The notes beneath the pieces were generated by a model, which had not been told where the DNA came from, made no database searches, and saw only the letters and a list, made by a program, of their open reading frames with translations. From Strigops habroptila (lineage: Eukaryota > Chordata > Aves > Psittaciformes > Psittacidae), in contig NC_044282.2 in NCBI RefSeq assembly GCF_004027225.2, positions 60,009,225-60,073,224 on the forward strand: 64,000 nucleotides of DNA, in the 5' to 3' direction. Each line of letters opens with the position of its first letter. The stretch's first letter is position 1. Of this stretch, positions 12,691 to 23,595 are shown in pieces. The position numbers were made by a program, and so were the translations under genes.

Positions 12691-15600
12691 GTAAGTTTGT
12701 TGCTCGCGTTAGCTTGCCCGTGCTGGGGCTGGAGGGGAGCACAGCCACCCTGGGGACACCCCGCTGCTCCCAGGACCGGAGCTGTCTCGGAGATTCCCGG
12801 TGCTAAAGGGAAACCCTGGCTTTTCTAGCCCTGCAGAAAGGGGTAGCAGCACAGACCAGGTCCCCGGGGAGCATCGGCGTGGGGGTAATGCTACCCCATG
12901 CACTGTGAAGTTCAGCACTGGGTTCTGGTGTGCTGGCTGCGGCATGGCTGGGCTGGGGGCTAGCATGGTCACCCCCAACCACAACCTCCCGCCTTGCCAA
13001 ATTTCCCTGGAGATGGCCAGCATGGCGGCTCCCCACTGATTGGGACAGGCTGGAAATCAGGGCAGAGCCCTCCTTTACGATCAGGCTTATGGGTTTTGCT
13101 CCCAGCTGGGACCAGTGTGGGGGTACCCACTGCCTTCAGGAGGATTTTCCTGTACTGGATGAGGTGTAACAGGGAAGAGTCTATCTGGGTTTCGGGACAA
13201 TCACCTGTTGCTCCCTCTGCCCCCTTCCCGAGAGCCCTGTTAAGGTTTGTTGGCTCGTGCAATGCAGGTACAATGAGATGGAGCGTGGTGGCCTCGCAGG
13301 GCGTAGCTACCTTTGGATTTTGAAGCAGGCACTGTGTGCTGAGCAGAGCAGGTTTCCACCTGCTCGGGTCTGGCTCTTGCAGCTCACGTTAACACTGAGC
13401 TGCGGGGGGAAATCAAATCACCCAGAACTTCTTCAGAGCCGTTTATAACAGCCTGGGGCTACTTGCTAAAATAATACTCTCCCAGCACAAGCATTCGTGC
13501 AGCCCCAACCAGCACGCCCTGGTGCGATGCACACCACTGCACCCACAGCATCCACATCATGCAGCCTGCAGCATCCCAGCCCGTGCAGACTGACACCTCT
13601 CTCATATGAGACACCCGCACAGGGCTAAAGAGATCCCTCCTTGTTTCCCTGTGATGCTCCCTGTATTATTTGGTATTGCTCTGTCCTCCGGAGCTTTTCT
13701 ATATCAGGGACCTCAGTGGAGGGGGTCTAAAATGGTTGAAAACCAAGTGCCTTGTTTCCAGTGAGGAGCTGTGTCCAGCTGATTCCTTTGGCTTTGTCTA
13801 TTCATCTCCCATATCCTATGCACTCCCCACTTTCCAGTGGGAACAAGCCTGTTTTGGCTGCTGTGGGTTGTCTCTGTGCCAGCCATCATTTCAGCATAGT
13901 GGGGCTGTCACTGTTATTTGCATCTCAGGTCTCCCCCGCTTTCAAGTGCCTATTGCAGTGGTACCTCTTCATGGGGGGATCTGTACAACACAGAAATAAA
14001 GCAGAATGGGAGGAATCTGTCTTCTCCCGGGCTCCGGGCTTGCAACAGCTCCGCAGCCATTAGGTGTTTGCAAAACGTAGCAGAGACACTGCAGAAAGGA
14101 AAAGCATAAATAAGCATCCTCAGAGTAACGCAACCTTCCTGAGGCTTTCTGTCTGCAAGCGGCTCGCCTTAAATAACGTTAAATAACAAAGTGCAGCTCA
14201 GCGCTGGGAGAAGGCAGGGCTGAGCACAGAGGTTGGGTGATCACTGCTCAGGCAGCCACCAAGGCAGGTAATTGGATGGGACAGGGAGCATGTAAAAGGG
14301 ATTAGGGGATCACCGCGGGGCTGACCCCACTCCCTGGATCACTTTAACTTGGAGCCCGGGGGTCTCCAATGGGAGCTGGCCCTGGCGCTTGTCTCTGCAG
14401 AGGAGGAGCTCAGTGCCAGGCAGAATGAAACCCAGCGAAGGCGGAAAGAGGTGTTGTTTTTTGTCTGGAAACACACCCTTCTGCCTTCCATACTGCATTT
14501 AGGGGCAAATAGCTCCCTGTGCTAGTCTCCTGGGAAGAGAGCAGTTCTCAGCCTGGGCTGGATCATTCCCAAGGAGTCCCAGCCCTTCGCATTACCCTGG
14601 TTGCACGGGCAGAGGTCCCTGACTGCTCTGTCTGCTCTTCCCTTGCTGAATCGTGGCTCTGCTTGGAGTGGCAGCAGGGAAAACAAGGGAAGGAACTGGC
14701 TGTGCTAAGCCATGGGTCCTTTGGAGGCATCTCTGGGGACAGGTTAGGTGTGCCACCTCCAAAAGTAGATCCCAAAACCTGCTAGGATCCTGGGGCAGTG
14801 CGTGGAGAAGCAACCCTTGCCCATAATCCATAGCTCCCTTCACCCCAACAGGCTTTATCAGAAGATGACTAGGGTGGATGGGGTGTCTTCACACGAAAAG
14901 TGTGTAAACTTGCCTTTGCTGCTGCTGCTTAATCCCTAAGAGTAATCATACCTCGTTTTGGCTGGTGGGCTGAGAGCATTGACTACATCCAGCTTGCCAG
15001 TCTGCAAATATTTCCCACTCATTTGGAAGACTGGTTTGTAGGAATGCCAAGTATCTGGCAGTGCCCATCTTCATGCAGGATTTCCACACAACTGCTGGAA
15101 ATATGCTGATAAAGCAGGAGTGGAGCTGGTTTGAAAATGGAGCTGCTAGGGTCCATCTGAAGCAGGCAGCAACCTGAGTCCTGCTTCCTCACAAGCAGCC
15201 TGCTTGATTTCGTGCAGGGAATGGAGGAGGGATCAGATGTAGCTAGGCAGGAATGTACAGATGTATTTATCGGAACAGGTTGTTTTGTCATCTGTTCATC
15301 ATCTGCTAGTGATGCTGGAGGTTAGCCAGGGAGAAGTACCTGAGGCCAGGGAGTGCAAACTGGTCCTCTCTTATCTCTGCTCTTCTGCTCTGCTCCTCTT
15401 GTCAGGCTGGTGGGTTTTCTGCAGCCCCCCACTGCTCTCTCCTCCCCCCTTCACTGCAGTGTTTAGGGGTCTTTCTGGAGGTCATTTGGGCAGAAGGACA
15501 TGCCAGGGTGACCCCTCACCTTGCACCAGGTCATACGTGAATGGAAAGCCCCACTTCTTCCCTCTTTCCCCCATATACCTGTGAGTGTCATGTCCACATC

Positions 15601-17044
15601 TGAAGGGCTGAAGCAGCAGGAGTGGCTGCTTCCCAACTGCTGACCTTAGCATCTGAGCTGTCTGGGAGGTCTTGTGGGGATTTGTTTGTGGCAATAAATG
15701 GACAGGAATATCCAGGTGCACTCAGGATCCCATTAATCTGGGTGCTGTACCCCTATCTCAGCCCGCTGCATGGGCTCTGACATGCCCACCCCAGCCTTGC
15801 ATGGGCAGACCCCCTTCCATCCTGCCCCACCATTCTGAGCAGGCAGAGAGTATCTGATCCTGACATGATGTTTCAGGAGGGAGTCCTGGCTTCAGGATCA
15901 GGCAGATCTTTGGGCTGCTGAAGTCTTCTCTTTTTGGAGAGAGGCTGAAGGTCACTTTGGAATAGGTGAAAAAAGCATTTGGGAACCAGATCAGTTTTCT
16001 GCAGGAGCATTTTCAGGTGCTACAGAGAAGGATTGGGTAGCCAAATGCTGGATAATGTAACCCAGGGAGATTGTCTCTCCTCTGAGTCAGTGGGCTGGCC
16101 AGAGGAACTATTCGGTCTCTGCCTCTGTAGGTTGCCTTAGGCACAGCAGCATGCTGCAGCCGTGCTGCTTGGGGGGGTATGGGCAGGAACCCCAGGGTGA
16201 GGAAGAGCCCAAGCTCACCAGAGCCCACTCAGCGGAGGAGCTCCCTCCGGAGCCATTTCGGCATGGGAAAGGGGTGATTCATGTACAGCCTCCCCAGAAG
16301 GGAACCATCATCTCCAGGGAGCTGCAGTGTTGACCCAGATGGGTGTCCCCTCTCACCCGCTGCCCGGGGTCTCGGTGTCTCTGCTGCCCGGAGGATGCTC
16401 GGAAGCCTCCATCCAGCACCGTGCTGCAGCCAGAGTCCTCCCTTACTCCATTGCTATGGCAACACCCTTGCACAGGCATCTCCTCCTCCCTGCCCCAGTG
16501 GCAACCTGCTGCAGACCTCCAGCAGGTCAGCTATCCCCACCCCATCCCCGTCTGTCTTCTTGCTGTGCTGAGAAGGAAAGCAAACACAGCTCTATCTGCA
16601 TGGGATATGCGTTCCTTTCACTGTCCCCACCCTCTGGGTTCATCTTGGTATTTCTTCAGCCCACTGTTTCAGGGTCCTCCTCACTCACTGGGACCTGCAG
16701 AGCTCGATGATGATGTTAAGCAGGTGTAATTTACTCCAGTGTTTTCTTTTCCAGGATGCAAACCCTTGGAGCAGATGCCTGCAAATGGTCAGGGAAACTG
16801 CATCCCAAATTCCACGGATTATAGAGGGTGTCCCTGTTCCAACTGTAGTAAAAACATGGGCACTCAGATAAGATGGAGAGACCTCAAGATATCAGAGGTG
16901 AATTCTGTACATCTCTGAAGATCCTCAGGGCTTTTTCCTTGAAGGCCAATTGCATGAATTGCCTACTCAGTGAGAGGGAAACTGAGGCATAAAAGGGGCT
17001 GAAGTGCTTTTTGAAGGTCATTAACAGCCTGAACCATTCACCCT

Positions 17045-17106
17045 GGTAAACAGGCTGCCCTGTTTACCCCATGCTATAGGTGTTATCCATGGGCTATGTG
17101 GATAAC
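17045..17106. promoter_or_regulatory. Two adjacent inverted repeats with forkhead-type motifs
   Basis: The first inverted repeat has 10-bp arms GGTAAACAGG and CCTGTTTACC (17,045-17,054 and 17,059-17,068) around a 4-base loop. Each arm contains GTAAACA, the core bound by forkhead factors. The second has 8-bp arms GTTATCCA and TGGATAAC (17,082-17,089 and 17,099-17,106), which hold a GATAA/TTATC core. An 'atgggctatg' direct repeat follows immediately. Enhancer function is only inferred from the motifs and symmetry. Confidence 0.35.
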
Positions 17107-20089
17107 TATGGGCTATGAAGGGACCTAACCCCTTCATCCAAAAGGGCTTCCCTCAGCCTGGGCTTTGTCTCATACTGGGGCCTTTTTTAGTTCTTGGAGA
17201 CTAGATGAGCAGAGTAATATAGATTCTTACAATCACTGCTCCTCTGCAATAAAAAATGGTGTTACAGTAAGCTGAAATCCACCAGGAATAGTGAAGGGAG
17301 AAGAATAATTTGCTCCCCACACCTCTACCTAGGCTGATAGATTTATTCTGCTTTATCCCTCCTATTTCCATCCTGTGTGTTTCTCCTCCTTTCCCCCACT
17401 CCTTTCTTCTCCTAGACCTCCTTCTCCCAGAGTGTGACCTTCCAAAGCACTGTGTGCCCTTATTTATAGCCCTGAATTTAGCAGGCTGTACCTGTGCTGC
17501 CCTGACCCAGCACACACCAATCAGTGCTGTTTCATGAATGCCCTATGTGCAAAGCTGACCAGGGCTCAGAGAGCTGATGGGGAAGGTACACGTGTACAAA
17601 ACTTCTCAGGCACATAAAACCCCCACAGGGTAAAAGGCTGTGCCTAGCATCATTTTGTGCAGTCTCCCTTTTGACAGCAAGCAGCATCTGAATTCATTGT
17701 TTTCCATCATCAGTGATGATAACACAAAGCTTTTCTCACACCCCTGTACACCTCTGCTTGCCTCCTTATCCCATCACACGTGGTTTGTCAGGGGATGTTC
17801 ACATGGCTCTCCTGATCCCCTGCTGTAATGCATGGGCAGGGATATCAGAGGGGTGAGATGGGAACAGGTCTGCATCTGCTTCAGGATTGATATGGCTGCC
17901 GTTGTGGTGGTAGATTGTGCTGCTGGACCTGGTTTCTTAGAGGATAGGGCACACCATGAGCTTCACAAGGTGTGTCTGGCATAGGAGAGAGCAGGATTTG
18001 CACTGCTGACCTGCAGCCATGCAAAAGCCAAGCCTCAGGGCATGCCAGCTCCATGAGTCTTGGCATGGAAGAACTTCATACTCAATCCAGGTTGACAATC
18101 CTGTTATTTCTCCATCCCAGACATGTGCTTCTACTAATCCCTTTGCATTATAGCTTGCAGGGTAGGTCGGTTAAGCTGACTTCTCCAATGGAAACCTAAC
18201 CCAATAAAGAAATCAAAGTTTTTCTTGTCACTGCAGCGACCTGATGTGTCCTGTGCCTTCAGGATTGCTGGGGTTCATTCGAGGGAAGGGGGAACCCCTG
18301 AGCAAAGGGTCTTAGTGAGGTGGGAGCAGACCTTCACAGTGCCAAACTGTTTCCCCTAATTAGGCATGTCCCTGAGTCTTGCAAGTGTGATAATGAGGAT
18401 AAATCAAGGGTTAATCACTTCCATTCCCTTGCACGGGCCAGCCTAGGGGGAAACTGAGCCTGGAGCTGGGAGACTGGGGTCTGTTGGTTTGAGCCAGAGG
18501 CCAGGTTTGTTCCTGGGAATTAGGTAGCTCCCAGGCAGCAAACAGGTTTGTATTACAGCCTCGTACACTTTTCACACGCTTACCACTTTCACATATCTAT
18601 TTCTACAGCAGGTCTTTGATCCAAGTCCAAGGTATTGATAGGAAATTAGAAGTGGCTCCTTTCTGTCCTTTCTGAGTTTGGAAAGGCTGGGGAACAGACA
18701 GGACTATTTAGGGGGTGTCCCGACAGAGTGAGTGAGAAGTTTCCTGTTACACTGAGGAGGAGGTGAAGGATGGATTGGATCGATGCCACCGTTAGGATAG
18801 AAAAATCAGCTCCCTCCAGAGCTGCTGGGAGGCTCTTCCAAAGCTGCTGGGGCGAGATGGCAGTGGCATCATGACAAAAGGGATGCTCCAAACTGCTGTC
18901 CCGTTTTTATGGTCCACTCTATAAATGCTAATTGAGCTATACCCAGGGCTCAAACAGCAAGTGTCTTTTCCACCCTGAGGATTTTATACATGCTGAAGAC
19001 GCGAAAGAGTTTGTGAGGGCTCTGCTTTGTAGCTGTGGCATTTGGAAAAAGTCAGCTTTACAATAAACATGCTATCTTTGCTAGGAGTTACCAAATCCTG
19101 TAGATCAGAGCTGCAGCAGACTCTATTGTGCTGCTGGTTTTGGCCATCCCCAGAAATCTCTGTCTCAATGGTCAGGAAAAAAGCTCAGAGGTGAGGTCTT
19201 TAAAGCCATTAGGTATTCTCCTTTATTGATTTCTGTAGCTGGAGCTGGAGACAAGTGAAATTCGTCTACATGCCCTTAGCTTTGCAGCGCATCTGTGCAA
19301 GAGCTGGTGCAGGGCCTGACTCTCCAACAGGGCATCCCTCTGCTTTCCCCTCCAATACAATCTGTTTCCCAACAGAAGAAGGAAAACTGTTGCTGCTACA
19401 GACATGAGAGCTGTTGGCTTCATCCTGATATAGTATCTGTGTTTGCTCCCGCTCACCGTAAAACTCTCATTAACATAAATAAGAGCAGGAACAAGACCGC
19501 AACATGACTAATTCTCCACCTCCAGACTGTCTGTGTGTATATTATCAACTCCTCGCTCAGCTCATGTGCCTGCTCACAACTGTGGGATAGATCTTGCTCT
19601 CTGTTGGTGTTTGTTTTAAATTGAATCTTCTTACTGAAAAGGTTGGAGAGGCATAATTATGGTCTGGATTTCAGAGTTACACGCGTCTTCGTGGGTGCAA
19701 ATAGCAGGGAGAAAAATGACTGAGTAACTCATAGTGCTGTGGTTCAGTGCATCCAGCTAGAAAGCTGCATACGTCCTGGCTGGTCTTTCCGGGCATGTTA
19801 CCAGGCGGGCAGAGAAGTGTTTTGTTTTGTGTTTGACATGTATACGAGAGCTCCGGATCTATTCCTAACTCAGCCATAGACGAGCATATGACCTTGAGAA
19901 AGTCTCTTATCTGATCTTCCCCTCAAATGAATGCAGAAATAGCCTGAGCTTAACTCTTGCGGAGTTGTTTGAGTCCTCTGTTGCTGCAGGTCCATGGTTT
20001 GGTAGACCAGCTTTGGGCACAGCTTCCCTGCGTCCACACGTGGTGGCAGGAGGAGAAGCGGGGAGGAAGCTCCTGCCTCCTCTGTGCTA

Positions 20090-20114
20090 GTCCTCTACCA
20101 GTGTGGTAGAGGAC
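20090..20114. repeat. Perfect 11-bp inverted repeat
   Basis: Arms GTCCTCTACCA (20,090-20,100) and TGGTAGAGGAC (20,104-20,114) are exactly complementary around a GTG loop. It lies in intron 1, about 0.75 kb before exon 2. A function is unknown. Confidence 0.8.
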
Positions 20115-20330
20115 CATTCCCAGTGGGCAGACGGGACGTGGCCAGTGATGGAAACCACAAGTTCAAGGATCTCTGAGCACAAGCATCAGAACCTAGACCA
20201 GTTGCTCCCACGCTTGGCTGAGACAATGATCCTGCCCTGATCCTGATGGGCAGGAGGGAGCTGAATCTTACGGCTGCAGTTTGGCATCTTTAGCAAACCT
20301 AGACCTAAACAAAAATCTGTAAAATTTGAG

Positions 20331-20486
20331 GGCCCCTTTAGGTATTGGAAGGTCAAATGTCTCCCTGGAGCCTTCTCTTCTCCAGGCTGAACAAACCCAG
20401 CTCTCTCAGCCTGTCTCCATACCAGAGGTGCTCCAGCCCTTGGAGCATCTTCGTGACCTCGTCTGGACTCGATACAACTTCACCTG
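20331..20486 (-). mobile_element. CR1 LINE internal fragment lacking its 3' end
   Basis: On the minus strand this matches the CR1 block encoding the end of ORF2, 'gcatctccaaggg...' type sequence with 'gagagagctgggtttgttca' and 'cctggagaagagaaggctcc'. Unlike most copies it stops at the 'ctaaaggggcc' block and lacks the last roughly 300 bp of CR1, so it is truncated at both ends. A deletion after insertion is the likely cause. It lies in intron 1, close upstream of exon 2. Confidence 0.85.
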
Positions 20487-20863
20487 GCCCTGTTTTGCCC
20501 AAATGGAAAGATGTAGGTTTGCCAGCCAGGAAATCAGCAAAATAGTGTGCACAGGCACCCCAATACCCAGCAACAGCCATTGCTGTCTTCTGAAGATGTT
20601 TGGTTGTGTGAATGTGTCCTGGCCTCCCTGGCAACCCTTTCATGGCACCCTAAGTTAAGATTGGAGATGTAGGTAACCAGCACTTCCCTAAACGCCAGAG
20701 CCTGTCTGTTCCTGCCCCAAAAGCAGTCAGATAGCTGAGGTGAGGTAACACTCCCCAGGAGCTCCTGGGCACCGTGCCTCTCCCAAAGCCCTCACTCTCT
20801 CCTCTCTTTCCTCACTCTCTTTTCCGTCTCAAACTGGAAACCAACCCTCTGTTTTTCTTTTAG

Positions 20864-21025
20864 GTGTTCGTCCAAGGCCAACGTGGTGCTTGAGCAGGAG
20901 CTACCACTGCTCTGGCTGTCCACTGAAGAGCTGTTTGACACGCTGTGATACCTGGTCAAACCTTGAAGGTTTCCCACCCCTGGTTCTTTGCAGCCTACCC
21001 CTATGCCTTTTGACTCCCAGAGAGG
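20864..21025 (+). other. FAM167A: FAM167A exon 2, 5' UTR part
   Basis: A pyrimidine-rich tract ending in TTTTCTTTTAG (to 20,863) makes a good acceptor. A second plausible acceptor is CCCAG ending at 21,020, only five bases before the start codon. The longer form carries an upstream AUG at 21,003 in weak context (C at -3, C at +4). That frame runs across the main start and stops at 21,050, so it overlaps the FAM167A start out of frame. Using the 21,020 acceptor would remove this AUG. Which acceptor is used cannot be decided from sequence alone. Confidence 0.55.
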
Positions 21026-21403
21026 ATGTCTCTACCCAAAATCCAAATAGAAGAGGTGCTGGACAGTATGGATGCTGGCTCTGGAGGTGCTGCTCCTCCT
21101 GATGACCACCTGAGGACCCTCAAGGCGCTGACAGAGAAGCTGAGACTGGAAACCAGGCGCCCTTCCTACTTGGAGTGGAAGGCAAAGCTGGAGGAGCAGG
21201 CATGGAAGAGTCCTCAGCCAGCGGGAGAGGAGGAGGAGACGACAACTGAGGCCAAAAAGGCTATGGGAGAGACTGTCCCCTTGAGGAAGGTGCAGCTGCA
21301 TCTCAATGGGAGCCCTGCCCAGGACAAGGTGACTCTTACCTCAGGGAGAATAGGTGGCTTTGAGAGCATCGATGAAGCTTTGACGTGGCTCAGGAAGGAA
21401 CTG
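21026..21403 (+). CDS. FAM167A: FAM167A, first coding exon (codons 1-126)
   Basis: This exon encodes the N-terminal 126 residues of FAM167A (DIORA-1), a small DUF3259-family protein. The start is fixed by the conserved MSxPxIxxEEV-type N terminus and by a G-rich, G-at-minus-3 context. Residues 24-57 form the most conserved N-terminal block, beginning PPDDHLRTLKALTEKLRLE and containing the RRPSYLEW motif. Residues 58-105 are a poorly conserved, Glu/Thr/Lys-rich linker that looks disordered. Residues 110-126 (GGFESIDEALTWLRKEL) resume conservation. The exon ends exactly on a codon (phase 0) at CTG|GTAAGT. Without splicing the frame stays open to 21,577. In human the gene lies in the FAM167A-BLK autoimmunity locus; published work links it to non-canonical NF-kB activation. 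Its molecular activity is not established. Confidence 0.96.
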
Positions 21404-22738
21404 GTAAGTGGTTTTCTGCCCCTGTTAGATCACACACTTAATCAAGAGGGAAAAAAAAGAATGAGGAAACAAGCAACTCCTTGTTCCTACCTGCCTTCAG
21501 CCCCAGGTGGAAAGGCAACAATCAATCATTGCATTTTCTGTGGCTGGCAGGAGCAGCCCAGGGAAGGGAAAAGATGAGTTCCAGAGCATCCACAGCCTCA
21601 GAGAAGGAGCTGGGCCAGCCTCAGCATCCTTGGGAGATATGGTCGCTTGTACTGGTTAGGACTTTTTAGCAGTTTGTCCCATCCCCTTCTTCTCTAATTA
21701 CATCTCAACACTCAGGTGAATGCAACAGGTATGAACACAGCATGAATACGTGGGCACTGCTGGTGTAATAGCACTTCTCCGATAGGTATCGCATTAGATG
21801 CTGCTTCACAGCTGTATGAGGGAAGCATGACTAGATCTATCCCCTGGATCTGCTCTTGCAGCTTGTGGCTGTTCGTGGTTTAGGAACTCCCTCAGTGGGA
21901 GCCTGTGTGCTGACCACTGTGTTTAACAATCATTAGTGAATCTGGCCTCAGAGTGTTTGCCTAATTCCCCCTTTTTTCTTTTTTTAACTCACAATGCTTC
22001 ATAAGGTCTTGTGCTTCCCCCAAGTAGTTTCTGCATGGTGAGACCAAGTGCTTCCTTTTTTTACAAACTATTGTGGCACCCCCTTGTGCTGATCATGTAA
22101 TACCTAACAACTCATATTCCTTTTTCTGCTGTATGCAAGATGCCAGAACCTTATCTCAGACCCCTCCTTATCCAGCTCTTACAGGTTCATCATTTGTTGG
22201 CTCCTGTTTCATTAGAAGCTGGCCCACCTTTCTGTCATCCTCCCATCCCAGCCTTGGGTCCTGTGTTACATGTATGTTTATTTCTGGTAGTTATGAACTA
22301 GTAGTTTCACAGAGAGGAAGAAAAGACAAAAATGCTACACTTGTGCTAGGAAAACACACAGAGCCAGGGCATGGGTGCTGGAATTCATCTTTTATATGTT
22401 GTGTTGCTATCTGTCATGGTCTTTGGCACAAATTTGGCCTGGACCAACTAGTGCTGAACCAAACAGCTTCCAACCCAGCTCAGGAGTCAACACAGCGTGG
22501 GGATCATTCCCAGGAGGAAGTGTGGATGCAGCACATCTTTTCTGGAGGCCACAGGAGGTCAACAGGATGGACATGACTGGATCAAGGCAGCTGCTCTCAG
22601 GACTGGAGAATGGGCCTCAGTGGTCTTCAAGTGCAGGAGCAAGCAGACACCAGGACCACACTTCCCAGTGATCCTTCCCTTCTCCTCACTGGAATGAAAA
22701 ATCTTTATTATTTGGCCCACATAACTGGAAAATACTCC

Positions 22739-22912
22739 TGCCTAGAGAAGCTGTGGCTGCCCCATCCCTGGCGGTGTTCAAGGCCAGGTTGGACGGGGCT
22801 TGGAGCAACCTGCTCTAGTGGAAGGTGTCCCTGCCCATGGCAGGGGGTTGGAACTAGATGAGCTTTAAGGTCCCTTCTAACCCAAAATATTCTATGGTTC
22901 TATGATTCTATG
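22739..22912 (+). mobile_element. CR1 LINE 3' end
   Basis: This is a clean match to the last 175 bp of a young-type CR1. It begins 'agagaagctgtggctgcccc', continues through 'ggacggggcttggagcaacc' and 'ggcagggggttggaactaga', and ends in three TTCTATG-like tail units. It is 5'-truncated just inside intron 2. Its high similarity to the copy at 55,486-55,861 suggests the same subfamily. Confidence 0.95.
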
Positions 22913-23564
22913 TCACTTGGCTTTGTTTCTGGTGGCTAATTGGAAGTTTGCCTATGAGTCCCACCAGCATTTGGAACTATTGACAGTGGCATCATTTGCA
23001 GCAGAGTCCCCAGGGGCTGGGACATCACTCACGGTTCAGATGCACTTACGAAAATGTTCCTGTGCACGTTTTGCTTGTGATAAGCACTGAAAGTCTTCAG
23101 GGAAAACTTGTGCACAACAACGAATAATAGTTTGGCAACTTTTGCTTCAGATAATAATTATTTTCAACTTTTTGGTGCTCTTACTGTATCCATCCAGCTA
23201 GATAGATCTCTGGAGAAGTTATTTACAGAGATGGTTCAGGATGTCACAGTTGTGGTGTTTGAGCTATTTCTCAGGACCATGGCTTTCAGAAGGTAGCTGC
23301 AGTGCTTTTGGGAATCCAGAACTATTAGGAAGAGTTTTGAGCTGATCTCCTAAAATCACTCAGCACTCCAGAGAATCTCAGCTCCAGATGTGAGACCTGA
23401 ATCTGGGCATGTGCTTGCATCTGTGATGCAATCTCAAATTCACAGTGCACTTGATGTAAACCCCAAATCTCAAGATGCCCAAAGACAGTAAGAAGCAGAT
23501 TTTTCTTCTCAGAGCCCTGGATTTTAAAAGATCTGCTCTTTCAGCTTCTGCTGATGATGGAAGT

Positions 23565-23595
23565 ATTCTATGATTCTATGATTCTATGATTCTAT
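23565..23595 (+). repeat. (ATTCTATG)n tail without a CR1 body
   Basis: Nearly four tandem copies of the 8-mer ATTCTATG, the sequence that normally ends CR1 elements. The preceding sequence (to about 23,520) shows no CR1 similarity. It is either an extremely 5'-truncated CR1 insertion or an independent microsatellite. Confidence 0.8.

Larger units (their letters stand above)
12000..13100 (+). promoter_or_regulatory. CpG-enriched block, probable FAM167A promoter
   Basis: CpG dinucleotides are visibly more frequent here than in the flanks, for example around 12,125-12,175, 12,240-12,310, 12,480-12,490, 12,630-12,700 and 12,770-12,800. The block has a run of ten G at 12,133-12,142 and A runs at 12,494-12,503 and 12,517-12,534. 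It lies about 8.3 kb upstream of the first coding exon and ends over a good splice donor (12,691). That arrangement fits a CpG-type promoter feeding a non-coding first exon. No TATA box is convincing; TTAAATAAAA at 12,511-12,520 belongs to the A-rich tract. I infer promoter function from composition and position alone. Confidence 0.45.
12691..20863 (+). other. FAM167A: FAM167A intron 1 (if exon 1 is correct)
   Basis: This is about 8.2 kb of non-coding sequence between the donor at 12,691 and the acceptor ending at 20,863. It holds one internal CR1 fragment at 20,331-20,486. It also holds perfect inverted repeats at 17,045-17,068, 17,082-17,106 and 20,090-20,114. No coding exon is recognised. 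The overlapping open frames around 16.28-16.73 kb and 13.7-14.1 kb are GC-related and lack splice or homology support. Confidence 0.5.

Noticed and set aside
16281..16729. Three overlapping open frames in intron 1
   Set aside because: Simultaneously open frames reflect Ser/Pro/Leu-rich GC-rich sequence, not a coding exon; no motif recognised.
22073..22576. 167-codon open frame in FAM167A intron 2
   Set aside because: No recognisable motif, no convincing acceptor/donor pair, and the coding exons on either side already join in phase.
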